A stretch of DNA of 64,000 nt from Croceivirga thetidis. Its GTDB lineage: Bacteria; Bacteroidota; Bacteroidia; Flavobacteriales; Flavobacteriaceae. The stretch spans positions 62,001 to 126,000 of the forward strand of contig NZ_JAAWWL010000002.1 of the NCBI RefSeq assembly GCF_012272815.1, read 5' to 3'. Numbering within the stretch: the first letter of the stretch is position 1; each line of letters begins with the position of its first letter. A program made the translations under genes and the position numbers. Shown piece by piece: positions 8,907 through 16,657 of the stretch. Below the pieces are notes generated by a model, which saw only the letters and a program-made list of their open reading frames with translations, had not been told where the DNA came from and ran no database searches.

Positions 8907-10790
8907 ATGGCTGAAGATAAAAAAGTTGCCGATACAGCTGAAGACACTGTAAAAGCACAAACAGAAGCTAACGAAACAAATGCAGAAGTTAGTGAAGCCG
9001 TAGAAACGGTTAAAGAAGAAACCCCTAAAGTAGACCCAAAAGAATTCCTTGCAAATTTTGATTGGGACAAGTACGAAGAAGGTATTGAAAAAGTTGAGGA
9101 CAGTAAATTAAACGAGTTTGAAAAGCTAGTCGCTGAGAATTTCGTTGATACTGCCGATGAAGAGGTTGTAACGGGTAAGGTTGTGCACATGACCGACCGT
9201 GAAGCAATCATTGATATTAATGCCAAATCAGAAGGGGTAATTTCATTAAATGAATTTCGGTACAATCCTGATTTAAAGGTAGGAGACCAGGTAGAAGTGT
9301 TAATTGACATTAGAGAGGATAAGACCGGTCAATTAGTGCTTTCCCATAGAAAGGCTAGAACAATAATGGCTTGGGATCGTGTAAACGAAGCCCACGATAA
9401 AGAAGAAATCGTTACTGGTTTTGTTAAGTGCAGAACTAAAGGTGGTATGATTGTAGATGTTTTTGGTATCGAAGCTTTTTTACCTGGTTCGCAAATTGAT
9501 GTAAAACCAATTCGTGATTACGACCAATACGTTGGAAAAAACATGGAGTTCAAGGTTGTTAAAATCAACCATGAATTTAAAAATGTTGTTGTTTCGCATA
9601 AAGCCCTTATTGAAGCTGATATTGAAGAGCAGAAGAAGGAAATTATCGGTCAATTGGAAAAAGGACAGGTATTGGAAGGTGTAGTCAAAAACGTTACCTC
9701 TTACGGGGTATTTATTGACCTTGGTGGCGTAGACGGATTGATTCACATTACCGACCTTTCTTGGAGCCGTATCAATCATCCGAACGAAGTTGTTGAGCTT
9801 GACCAGAAACTTAATGTTGTAATCCTTGATTTTGACGATAACAAATCAAGAATTCAACTTGGTCTTAAACAATTGGAGAAACATCCATGGGATGCTTTAG
9901 GTGATGAAATCAATGTAGGCGACAAGGTGAAAGGTAAAGTTGTTGTAATCGCTGATTACGGTGCCTTTATTGAAGTTGCAGAAGGTGTGGAAGGTTTGAT
10001 TCACGTTTCTGAAATGTCTTGGTCAACACACTTGCGTTCGGCTCAAGATTTTGTAAAAGTAGGGGATGAGGTTGAAGCCCAGGTCTTGACACTTGATCGA
10101 GAAGATAGAAAAATGTCTTTAGGAATGAAGCAATTGGCTCCAGACCCATGGACAGATATTACATCCAAGTACCCTGTTGGTTCAAGACATAAGGGAATTG
10201 TTAGAAACTTCACCAACTTCGGTGTGTTTGTAGAATTGGAAGAAGGTATAGATGGTCTTATTTACATTTCAGACCTATCTTGGACCAAGAAAATCAAGCA
10301 TCCATCTGAATTTGTAAATGTTGGTGACACCTTGGAAGTTGAGGTATTGGAACTTGATGTTGACGGAAGAAAGCTAAGTCTTGGACATAAGCAGACTACT
10401 GAGAATCCATGGGATAAATACGAAACAGAATTTGCTGAAGGTAGTACCCACAAAGCAGCGGTAACTGATATCGTTGATAAAGGTGCAACAATAGTTCTTA
10501 ATGATGATATTACGGCATTCGTTCCTTCAAGACATATGGAGAAGGAAGACGGTAATAAAATTAAGAAAGGAGAAGAAATTGAATTTAAGATAATTGAATT
10601 CAATAAAGACTTCAAGCGTGTTGTTGCTAGTCATACTGCAATTTTTAGAGAGCAGGAAGAGCGAAACATCCGAGCTGCCAAAAAACGTCAAACTGCACAA
10701 GCTGAAGAGGCTGCCACTACTCTTGGTGATGCCAACGCTCAGTTGCAGGCTTTGAAAGATAAGATGGAAGCCGACGCTAAGAAGAAGTAA
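8907..10790 (+). CDS. rpsA: 30S ribosomal protein S1
   Basis: 627 residues. It binds mRNA and helps initiation on the 30S subunit, important in Bacteroidota where Shine-Dalgarno sites are weak. An acidic, Ala/Glu-rich N-terminal extension (~residues 1-75) precedes six S1 OB-fold repeats. The middle repeats are canonical ('VVKNVTSYGVFIDLGGVDGLIHITDLSWSR', 'VVIADYGAFIEVAEGVEGLIHVSEMSWS', 'IVRNFTNFGVFVELEEGIDGLIYISDLSW'). The tail is Lys/Ala-rich. It is preceded by a strong promoter and followed by a strong terminator, so monocistronic. Confidence 0.97.
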   Translation: MAEDKKVADTAEDTVKAQTEANETNAEVSEAVETVKEETPKVDPKEFLANFDWDKYEEGIEKVEDSKLNEFEKLVAENFVDTADEEVVTGKVVHMTDREAIIDINAKSEGVISLNEFRYNPDLKVGDQVEVLIDIREDKTGQLVLSHRKARTIMAWDRVNEAHDKEEIVTGFVKCRTKGGMIVDVFGIEAFLPGSQIDVKPIRDYDQYVGKNMEFKVVKINHEFKNVVVSHKALIEADIEEQKKEIIGQLEKGQVLEGVVKNVTSYGVFIDLGGVDGLIHITDLSWSRINHPNEVVELDQKLNVVILDFDDNKSRIQLGLKQLEKHPWDALGDEINVGDKVKGKVVVIADYGAFIEVAEGVEGLIHVSEMSWSTHLRSAQDFVKVGDEVEAQVLTLDREDRKMSLGMKQLAPDPWTDITSKYPVGSRHKGIVRNFTNFGVFVELEEGIDGLIYISDLSWTKKIKHPSEFVNVGDTLEVEVLELDVDGRKLSLGHKQTTENPWDKYETEFAEGSTHKAAVTDIVDKGATIVLNDDITAFVPSRHMEKEDGNKIKKGEEIEFKIIEFNKDFKRVVASHTAIFREQEERNIRAAKKRQTAQAEEAATTLGDANAQLQALKDKMEADAKKK

Positions 10791-10810
10791 TACTTCTTAA
10801 ACTTTTTTAC

Positions 10811-10850
10811 AAACCCTTGTCCTGGTTACTTTAGGACAAGGGTTTTTTGT
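10811..10850 (+). terminator. Terminator of rpsA
   Basis: Stem AACCCTTGTCC / GGACAAGGGTT followed by TTTTT, 21 bp after the rpsA stop codon. Confidence 0.88.
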
Positions 10851-10875
10851 TTTCCCTTCATTTTGAAGAATTGCT

Positions 10876-10883
10876 TACTTTTG
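10876..10883 (+). promoter_or_regulatory. Promoter -7 element of the pyrR-pyrB-rnz operon
   Basis: TACTTTTG, exact match to TAnnTTTG, 25 bp before the pyrR ATG. A well-spaced -33 TTTG is not obvious. No PyrR attenuator hairpin is visible in the short leader. Confidence 0.5.
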
Positions 10884-10908
10884 TCGTCCAAACGATTTTT
10901 AGGTTTTA

Positions 10909-11448
10909 ATGGGCCAAAAAATTCTACTTACTGCAAAGGAAATCAATATCATACTTCATCGTTTGGCCTGCCAATTGCTTGAAAACCATTTAGACTTTTC
11001 AAATACCGTTCTAGTTGGAGTACAACCAAGGGGTATCTATTTGGCCAAACGGCTAACCAAAATTCTTACAGAGAGTTATAAGATTAAGGACATAAAATTA
11101 GGTTCACTCGATATTACCTTTTACAGGGATGATTTTAGACGCTCAGAAAAGATATTGCAGGCTAACAAAACGAAAATAGATTTTTTGGTTGAGGATAAAA
11201 ATGTGGTTTTTATCGATGATGTTCTGTACACCGGGCGCAGCATAAGGGCTGCATTAACTGCTATACAGTCTTTTGGTAGACCTGATAATATTGAACTTTT
11301 AACTTTAATAGACAGAAGGTTTAGTAGGCATTTACCGATTCAACCAAATTATCGAGGTCGTCAGGTAGATGCCATAAACGAAGAAAAGGTTAAGGTAATG
11401 TGGGAAGAAAATGATGGTGAAGATGCTGTTTATTTGGTAAGTAAATGA
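10909..11448 (+). CDS. pyrR: PyrR-like phosphoribosyltransferase
   Basis: 179 residues, normal for PyrR. The PRPP-binding motif 'VVFIDDVLYTGRSIRAAL' lies at ~residues 102-119. 'GVQPRGIYLAKRL' and the C-terminal 'LIDRRFSRHLPIQPNYRG' are typical. Family members have uracil phosphoribosyltransferase activity and, in Firmicutes, control pyr mRNA attenuation. The stop overlaps the pyrB start (ATGA), so the genes are translationally coupled and the product belongs to pyrimidine synthesis or its control. Whether RNA-binding regulation is retained here cannot be told, since no attenuator is visible. Confidence 0.93.
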   Translation: MGQKILLTAKEINIILHRLACQLLENHLDFSNTVLVGVQPRGIYLAKRLTKILTESYKIKDIKLGSLDITFYRDDFRRSEKILQANKTKIDFLVEDKNVVFIDDVLYTGRSIRAALTAIQSFGRPDNIELLTLIDRRFSRHLPIQPNYRGRQVDAINEEKVKVMWEENDGEDAVYLVSK

Positions 11449-12377
11449 GTATGTCGGAATTAAGCACAAAACACTTACTGGGAATTAAATACCTTAACAA
11501 GAAGGATATAGACCTAATTTTTGAAACAGCAGATCATTTCAAAGAGGTCATAAACAGGCCTATTAAAAAGGTACCCACACTTCGTGATATTACAATAGCC
11601 AATATTTTTTTCGAAAATAGTACACGGACTAAACTATCATTTGAGTTAGCTGAAAAGCGACTTTCTGCTGACGTTATAAATTTTTCTGCATCGCAATCAT
11701 CTGTCAAGAAGGGTGAAACTTTGATTGACACGGTGAACAATATTCTTTCAATGAAAGTTGATATGGTTGTCATGCGACATCCAAATCCCGGAGCTGGAAT
11801 ATTTCTTTCAAAACATGTGAACGCTGCGATTATAAATGCAGGAGACGGAGCGCACGAACATCCAACCCAGGCCTTACTTGATTCCTATTCAATTCGAGAG
11901 AAACTAGGAAGGGTTAAAGGAAAAAATGTTGTAATTGTTGGTGACATTTTACATTCTCGTGTCGCCCTTTCAAACATCTTTGCATTGAAACTTCAAGGTG
12001 CTAATGTCAAGGTTTGTGGACCCAAAAGTTTACTTCCAAAGCACATTGAATCTTTGGGGGTAGAGGTAGAACTTGATTTGGTTAAGGCTTTAGAATGGTG
12101 CGATGTGGCTAATATGTTACGTGTGCAAAACGAAAGAATGGAAGTTAGTTATTTTCCAACTGCCCGTGAATATTCCCAACAATATGGGTTAACCAAAGCA
12201 ATTTTAGATGGTCTTAGTAAAGAAATTGTGATTATGCATCCTGGCCCTATAAATCGTGGGGTGGAAATTACAAGCGATGTGGCAGATTCAAAACAATCGA
12301 TTATTTTAGAGCAAGTAGAAAATGGTGTTGCCATTAGAATGGCAGTCATCTATTTATTGGCCTCTAAAATTAAGTGA
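11445..12377 (+). CDS. pyrB: Aspartate carbamoyltransferase catalytic subunit
   Basis: 310 residues. It joins carbamoyl phosphate and aspartate, the first committed step of pyrimidine synthesis. The carbamoyl-phosphate loop reads 'FFENSTRTKLSFE' (STRTK instead of the usual STRTR). 'MRHPNPGAG', 'GDGAHEHPTQALLDSYSI' and 'IMHPGPINRGVEI' are all present. Starts at ATG 11445 (overlapping pyrR) or ATG 11451. No regulatory pyrI follows; the next genes are a small ORF and rnz. Confidence 0.96.
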   Translation: MSMSELSTKHLLGIKYLNKKDIDLIFETADHFKEVINRPIKKVPTLRDITIANIFFENSTRTKLSFELAEKRLSADVINFSASQSSVKKGETLIDTVNNILSMKVDMVVMRHPNPGAGIFLSKHVNAAIINAGDGAHEHPTQALLDSYSIREKLGRVKGKNVVIVGDILHSRVALSNIFALKLQGANVKVCGPKSLLPKHIESLGVEVELDLVKALEWCDVANMLRVQNERMEVSYFPTAREYSQQYGLTKAILDGLSKEIVIMHPGPINRGVEITSDVADSKQSIILEQVENGVAIRMAVIYLLASKIK

Positions 12378-12378
12378 T

Positions 12379-12711
12379 ATGATTTTCGATAAAGAAGGAA
12401 ATACTACAATAGTATTTCAAGAAAAAACTTCGCTACAGACTTTTTTAACCAATCTTAACGGTGCCTATCCAAAGTTAAAAAATGAGAACATCATCGTTAA
12501 CCTATTCTCTTTTTCAAACCTAACATCAAATGATGTTCTGGAGTTCTTAGATATATCGAACACCCACCAAATAAATAAAAAGTCTTTTGTTTTAGTAACA
12601 GATAAAGTTTCTTATGAAGATGTGCCAGATGAAATAAATTTGGTGCCTACAATTCAAGAAGCTAAGGACCTGATAGAAATGGAAGAAATCGAAAGAGACC
12701 TCGATTTATGA
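12379..12711 (+). CDS. Conserved small protein between pyrB and rnz
   Basis: 110 residues, starting at the ATG one base after the pyrB TAA; the open frame upstream inside pyrB is not coding. It starts 'MIFDKEGNTTIVFQEK' and has alternating strands and helices ('SFVLVTDKVSYEDVPDEINLVPTIQEAKDLIEMEEIERDL'), consistent with a small alpha/beta domain. The C-terminal segment resembles the end of a Rossmann- or STAS-like fold, but I cannot name a family. The stop overlaps the rnz start (ATGA), so its synthesis is coupled with RNase Z. The function is unknown. Confidence 0.8.
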   Translation: MIFDKEGNTTIVFQEKTSLQTFLTNLNGAYPKLKNENIIVNLFSFSNLTSNDVLEFLDISNTHQINKKSFVLVTDKVSYEDVPDEINLVPTIQEAKDLIEMEEIERDLDL

Positions 12712-13613
12712 GGTTGACTATTCTTGGCTGCTATTCAGCTACACCTCGTTCACTGACCAATCCAACTTCACAGGTTCTTGAAATCAAAAACCACATATTT
12801 TTAATTGATTGCGGAGAAGGAACACAAGTACAATTGCGAAAAAGCAAAGTGAAATTCTCTCGAATCAAACATATTTTTATATCGCACCTACATGGTGATC
12901 ATTTTTTTGGCTTACCTGGACTTATATCTACATTTCGATTACTGGGAAGGGAAAAAGAGTTACATGTATATGGCCCAAAAGGAATTAAAGAAGCAATTAC
13001 CCTACTTCTAAAACTTGGCGATTCATGGACGAACTATCCACTTCATTTTCACGAGTTGAATTCAAAAGAGACCGAGCTTGTCTTTGAAGATGAAAGTGTT
13101 ACTGTGAGTACTATACCATTGGATCACCGGGTTTATACAAATGGTTTTCTTTTTCGTGAGAAATTGGCGCAACGAAATTTGGACATTAATGCTGTTAAGC
13201 AATATAAAATTGACAAAAGCCAATTCAATAATATCAAGGCTGGTAAAGACATTGTTCTTGAAGATGGGGAAATCGTTAAGAACGAACTGCTAACATTCGA
13301 TCCCCCTAAACCTAAGAGCTATGCTTTTTGTAGTGATACTGCGTATAAGGAATCAATAATACCACTAATTAAAAATGCAGACTTGTTATATCATGAATCT
13401 ACTTTTTTAGAAAGTGAAAAGCATTTGGCCCCAAAAACCAAGCATTCAACGGCACTAGAAGCCGCCTCAATAGCCAAAAAGGCAAACGTGGGTCAACTGA
13501 TACTGGGGCATTATTCAACTCGCTACAAAAGCATTGAACTATTTAAAGAAGAAGCTAAAGCGGTTTTTGAAAATGTAGATTTGGCAGATGATGGAGCTAT
13601 ATTCGATTTTTAA
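12708..13613 (+). CDS. rnz: Ribonuclease Z (tRNA 3' endonuclease)
   Basis: 301 residues, the size of the short RNase Z class. A metallo-beta-lactamase fold enzyme that removes tRNA 3' trailers. The zinc motif 'SHLHGDHFFGLPGL' (HxHxDH) is at ~63-76. 'DCGEGTQVQLRKSKVKFSRI', the later 'FCSDTAY' aspartate and the 'ILGHYSTRY' histidine are all in place. The flexible arm/exosite lies between ~150 and 200. Coupled by ATGA to the small ORF upstream, last gene of the pyrR operon. Confidence 0.96.
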   Translation: MRLTILGCYSATPRSLTNPTSQVLEIKNHIFLIDCGEGTQVQLRKSKVKFSRIKHIFISHLHGDHFFGLPGLISTFRLLGREKELHVYGPKGIKEAITLLLKLGDSWTNYPLHFHELNSKETELVFEDESVTVSTIPLDHRVYTNGFLFREKLAQRNLDINAVKQYKIDKSQFNNIKAGKDIVLEDGEIVKNELLTFDPPKPKSYAFCSDTAYKESIIPLIKNADLLYHESTFLESEKHLAPKTKHSTALEAASIAKKANVGQLILGHYSTRYKSIELFKEEAKAVFENVDLADDGAIFDF

Positions 13614-13695
13614 TTCATCATTAATCAAAAAATTTAGGGGCCAAAGATTCTTCGATGAACCGTTTTAGTTGACTTTTCTTTTAAAGAAAAAAGCC

Positions 13696-13733
13696 AAAAT
13701 CACCGAAATCAATATTTTGATTGGTGATTTTAA
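13696..13733. terminator. AT-rich terminator between rnz and the lipoprotein gene
   Basis: Inverted repeat AAAATCACC / GGTGATTTT (13696-13704 and 13723-13731) with an inner AAATCAA / TTGATT stem. It lies between convergent genes. Confidence 0.65.
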
Positions 13734-13810
13734 CCTTTAAGCCTAAAAAAGAAACTTGTTTCTAGTTTCTTTTGAAAATCTAACTCTTTCTCCTAGAAAT
13801 TGGGGACCTT

Positions 13811-15283
13811 CTAATTATCACACGAAAAAGTGGTCTCAGTAGAATTCCAAGAATTTAGTCTATTGTAATTGGACTCAACAAAGGTGTTATCAGAGGCAAT
13901 TACAATGTTTGATAAATTTGGAAAAAAGACAGGTCCTTGCTCGTAAATTATACTTCCAGCTCCGAATTGATTATTACATACGTAAATATTCCTTGGGTTC
14001 TGTTGAAATTGAAGGTCCGCACCATTATTCAAAACATTGTTTTTGAACGTCAGTTCATCACTTCTAGTAAGAATAACCTGTGTGTCGTATGACGATCCAT
14101 TGAAAGTACATTTTTCAATTAGACCACCCCATGCAATGCCATAATTTCCTCTTGAATCAGCACCTGCGGGAAAGTAAGTATGTCCCATGGCAATTATTCC
14201 TGATGGACCAAGTCGGGATGAACTGGGTAAATTGGGATTTGATGCTTCAGCAGGTTCAAACACTATACTCCGCAGAATATAACCACCACCAGTTCCTTTG
14301 ACTCCTCTTCTGCCCCAATTTGAAACAGTTCCGTTTTCGATAATCAATGGTGAATAGGTTTGACCAATATCGCTTCCGGTATCTTCAAAAAGAGTATCTA
14401 ATATTTCAATTACATCACCATCTTCAGACCAAACCTCCCCAAAATCGAAATTTGAGACGGTGAAAGTAGATTGAGAGCTTGGTATGCCACTTACGTAAAA
14501 ACCAAAACATCTTGTGGCACCGATAGCATCACCTATAACATTGTTGTTAAGAGCATTCAAACCTGTACAGTCACAATTAGTCATGCTACTGTTTTGAGTA
14601 AAGTTATTATCAAAAAAGATGGCAAACGCCTGTGGGGCATTGGTTGCGCTGTATAGATTTTGTATGTCAACATTATCAAAAGCTATAGGGCTATGTATCT
14701 GAAAACCGTCTTGAGCTATTTCGTTACCTTCAATTAAGAGGTTATTCATAGTTGTTAATCCACCATTTGGCTTATCAATTATGAAGAGTACTAAGTTGCT
14801 GCGTGCAATTGAAATTGTACTCCCGTTCCACTCAACTGTTTGGTTGCTTCCGGAAATTATATTTATTGTTGAAGATATTTTTAACGTTAAACCAGAATTG
14901 GCTACTAAGTTTTGACCTGAATTGAATGCATTTTGTAGGGCTGAGGTATCATCTGCGTTTCCATCACCAACAACTCCAAAATTTGAAAGATTCACACCAT
15001 CTCCATTGTTTTCATTGGAGGAATTATCATTATCACTAGGGTCTGGGTCGTTATTCTGGGGATCTTCGCTGTTGTCGTTATTTTGTGAATCTTCGTTATC
15101 TTCAGATTCACTTTCTTCATCAGACTGTTCTTCGGTATTCTCCGCTGTCTCTTCTTCAATATTTTCAATTATTTCTTCTTGTATTGCAAATTCAAATAGT
15201 TCAGAGTCCTTTGAACAGGCAGAAACAATTAATAATACTAAAAGACCAATTATGAAAGAAAGGGTGGGGTTGATACTCTTCAT
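13811..15283 (-). CDS. Surface lipoprotein with pectate-lyase-like beta-helix
   Basis: 490 residues from the ATG at 15283. The signal peptide ends in a lipobox 'IVSAC' with lipidated Cys23. 'SKDSE' directly follows the Cys and resembles a Bacteroidota lipoprotein export signal, so surface exposure is likely. Residues ~34-93 are an extreme Glu/Asp/Asn/Ser linker. The rest starts with 'FGVVGDGNADDTSALQNAF', the N-terminal signature of Pectate_lyase_3 / right-handed beta-helix proteins, and continues with repeated helix-type turns. A polysaccharide lyase or binding role is possible, but I identified no catalytic residues. No T9SS domain. Single gene, convergent with rnz. Confidence 0.85.
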   Translation of the reverse strand: MKSINPTLSFIIGLLVLLIVSACSKDSELFEFAIQEEIIENIEEETAENTEEQSDEESESEDNEDSQNNDNSEDPQNNDPDPSDNDNSSNENNGDGVNLSNFGVVGDGNADDTSALQNAFNSGQNLVANSGLTLKISSTINIISGSNQTVEWNGSTISIARSNLVLFIIDKPNGGLTTMNNLLIEGNEIAQDGFQIHSPIAFDNVDIQNLYSATNAPQAFAIFFDNNFTQNSSMTNCDCTGLNALNNNVIGDAIGATRCFGFYVSGIPSSQSTFTVSNFDFGEVWSEDGDVIEILDTLFEDTGSDIGQTYSPLIIENGTVSNWGRRGVKGTGGGYILRSIVFEPAEASNPNLPSSSRLGPSGIIAMGHTYFPAGADSRGNYGIAWGGLIEKCTFNGSSYDTQVILTRSDELTFKNNVLNNGADLQFQQNPRNIYVCNNQFGAGSIIYEQGPVFFPNLSNIVIASDNTFVESNYNRLNSWNSTETTFSCDN

Positions 15284-15516
15284 AATATTTAACAAATGTA
15301 AATGGTTTTTTGACTAATTTTTAAAAATTCCTAAATTTATTTCATCGATGAAACGACTTTTTTTATCGACGAAATGCATCATCCTTAGTATTACGTATGC
15401 TTTGCCGTTTTGGATTTTTAAAAGTTGAAAAATCGATAAACGACATTTTTTTTTAACATTTGAAAGTTTTCAAAAGCAAATTTTCCTTTTCCTCCACTTT
15501 TGTAGAACTTTGATAA

Positions 15517-16164
15517 ATGCAAAAAGATTTAGGGTCGTATCGCAAATCGTATGATAAAAGCGAGTTAGATGAAAAAACCATTTCAAATAATCCACTTGAG
15601 GTTTTTCAGAAGTGGTTTTATGAGGTCGAAGCTGCCGATGGAGTAGATGAACCAAATGCCATGACCATCTCAACTTTGGGATTGGATGGATTTCCAAAAA
15701 ATAGGGTTGTACTGCTGAAAAAGTTTACCCATGAAGGCTTTATATTCTATACGAATTATGATAGTGAAAAGGGTGTGGCGATTAGTGAAAACCCCAACCT
15801 TTGTATTTCATTCTTCTGGCCGAATTTGGAACGACAGGTTATAATTAAGGGAAAGGCGGAAAAATTGGCTACCAATCTCTCTGATGGCTATTTCGAATCA
15901 CGCCCTCGTGGAAGTCAATTGGGTGCTTTGGTCTCTAATCAAAGCCAACCAATAGAATCGCGTGAATTTATGGAAGAAAAACTTCGTGCACTTGAGATTG
16001 AATATGATGGGAAAGAAATAAATCGTCCAGCGAACTGGGGCGGATATTTGGTAAGACCCATTTCCATAGAATTTTGGCAGGGTAGACCGAATCGACTTCA
16101 TGATCGAATTCTATTTACATTGACCGAAGACTACGATTGGCATAAACAGCGCTTACAACCCTAA
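15517..16164 (+). CDS. pdxH: Pyridoxamine 5'-phosphate oxidase
   Basis: 215 residues, normal. An FMN enzyme that oxidises PNP and PMP to pyridoxal phosphate. 'FPKNRVVLLKKFTHEGFIFYTNYDSEKG' forms the FMN-binding core. 'SFFWPNLERQVIIKG' and 'SRPRGSQLGALVSNQSQPI' follow. The C-terminus has 'WQGRPNRLHDR' and 'DWHKQRLQP'. Upstream, CACTTTTG (15495-15502) differs by one base from the -7 consensus. Followed after 3 bp by a histidine phosphatase gene and then ppk1, so probably one transcript. Confidence 0.96.
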   Translation: MQKDLGSYRKSYDKSELDEKTISNNPLEVFQKWFYEVEAADGVDEPNAMTISTLGLDGFPKNRVVLLKKFTHEGFIFYTNYDSEKGVAISENPNLCISFFWPNLERQVIIKGKAEKLATNLSDGYFESRPRGSQLGALVSNQSQPIESREFMEEKLRALEIEYDGKEINRPANWGGYLVRPISIEFWQGRPNRLHDRILFTLTEDYDWHKQRLQP

Positions 16165-16167
16165 GAA

Positions 16168-16653
16168 ATGAAAACAGTTATTTTCATCCGTCATGGTAAA
16201 TCATCATGGGATTATGATGTTTCTGATAAGGATAGACCATTAAAGGAAAGAGGTATTTCTGATGCATATTTAATTGGAGCTAAACTTTCAAGTTTTGATT
16301 TGGCCATTGACAAAGCTTTCTCTAGTCCAGCGAACCGCGCTTTACACACCGCTATAATTGTTTTGCGAGAGTTATCGTTTGATTTCAAAAATTTAGACGT
16401 TTCCGATGAACTTTATGATTTTTCAGGTGAAAATGTGCTTCAATTCCTAAAAGGATTGAATAGTTCATTGGATACTGTATTGGTATTTGGACATAATTAT
16501 GCATTTACCACACTTGCAAATACCTTAGGTGATAGCTATATTGAAAATCTACCAACAGCTGGAATGGTACAAATCAATTTTAAAACCAATGATTGGTCCA
16601 AACTAGGAGAAGGTCAAAGTAAAAACATAGTTTTTCCAAAACACTTGAGATAA
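16168..16653 (+). CDS. SixA-like histidine phosphatase
   Basis: 161 residues of the histidine phosphatase (phosphoglycerate mutase-like) superfamily. The catalytic 'FIRHGKSSWDY' is at the N-terminus (His9), with 'DRPLKERGISDA', 'SSPANRALHTA' and the second histidine in 'VFGHNYAF'. The size and the 'RHGKSSW' form match the SixA branch, whose E. coli member dephosphorylates phosphohistidine in a phosphorelay protein. It sits 4 bp before ppk1, a recurrent pairing that may link it to phosphate metabolism; the substrate is not known. Confidence 0.9.
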   Translation: MKTVIFIRHGKSSWDYDVSDKDRPLKERGISDAYLIGAKLSSFDLAIDKAFSSPANRALHTAIIVLRELSFDFKNLDVSDELYDFSGENVLQFLKGLNSSLDTVLVFGHNYAFTTLANTLGDSYIENLPTAGMVQINFKTNDWSKLGEGQSKNIVFPKHLR

Positions 16654-16657
16654 TTAT

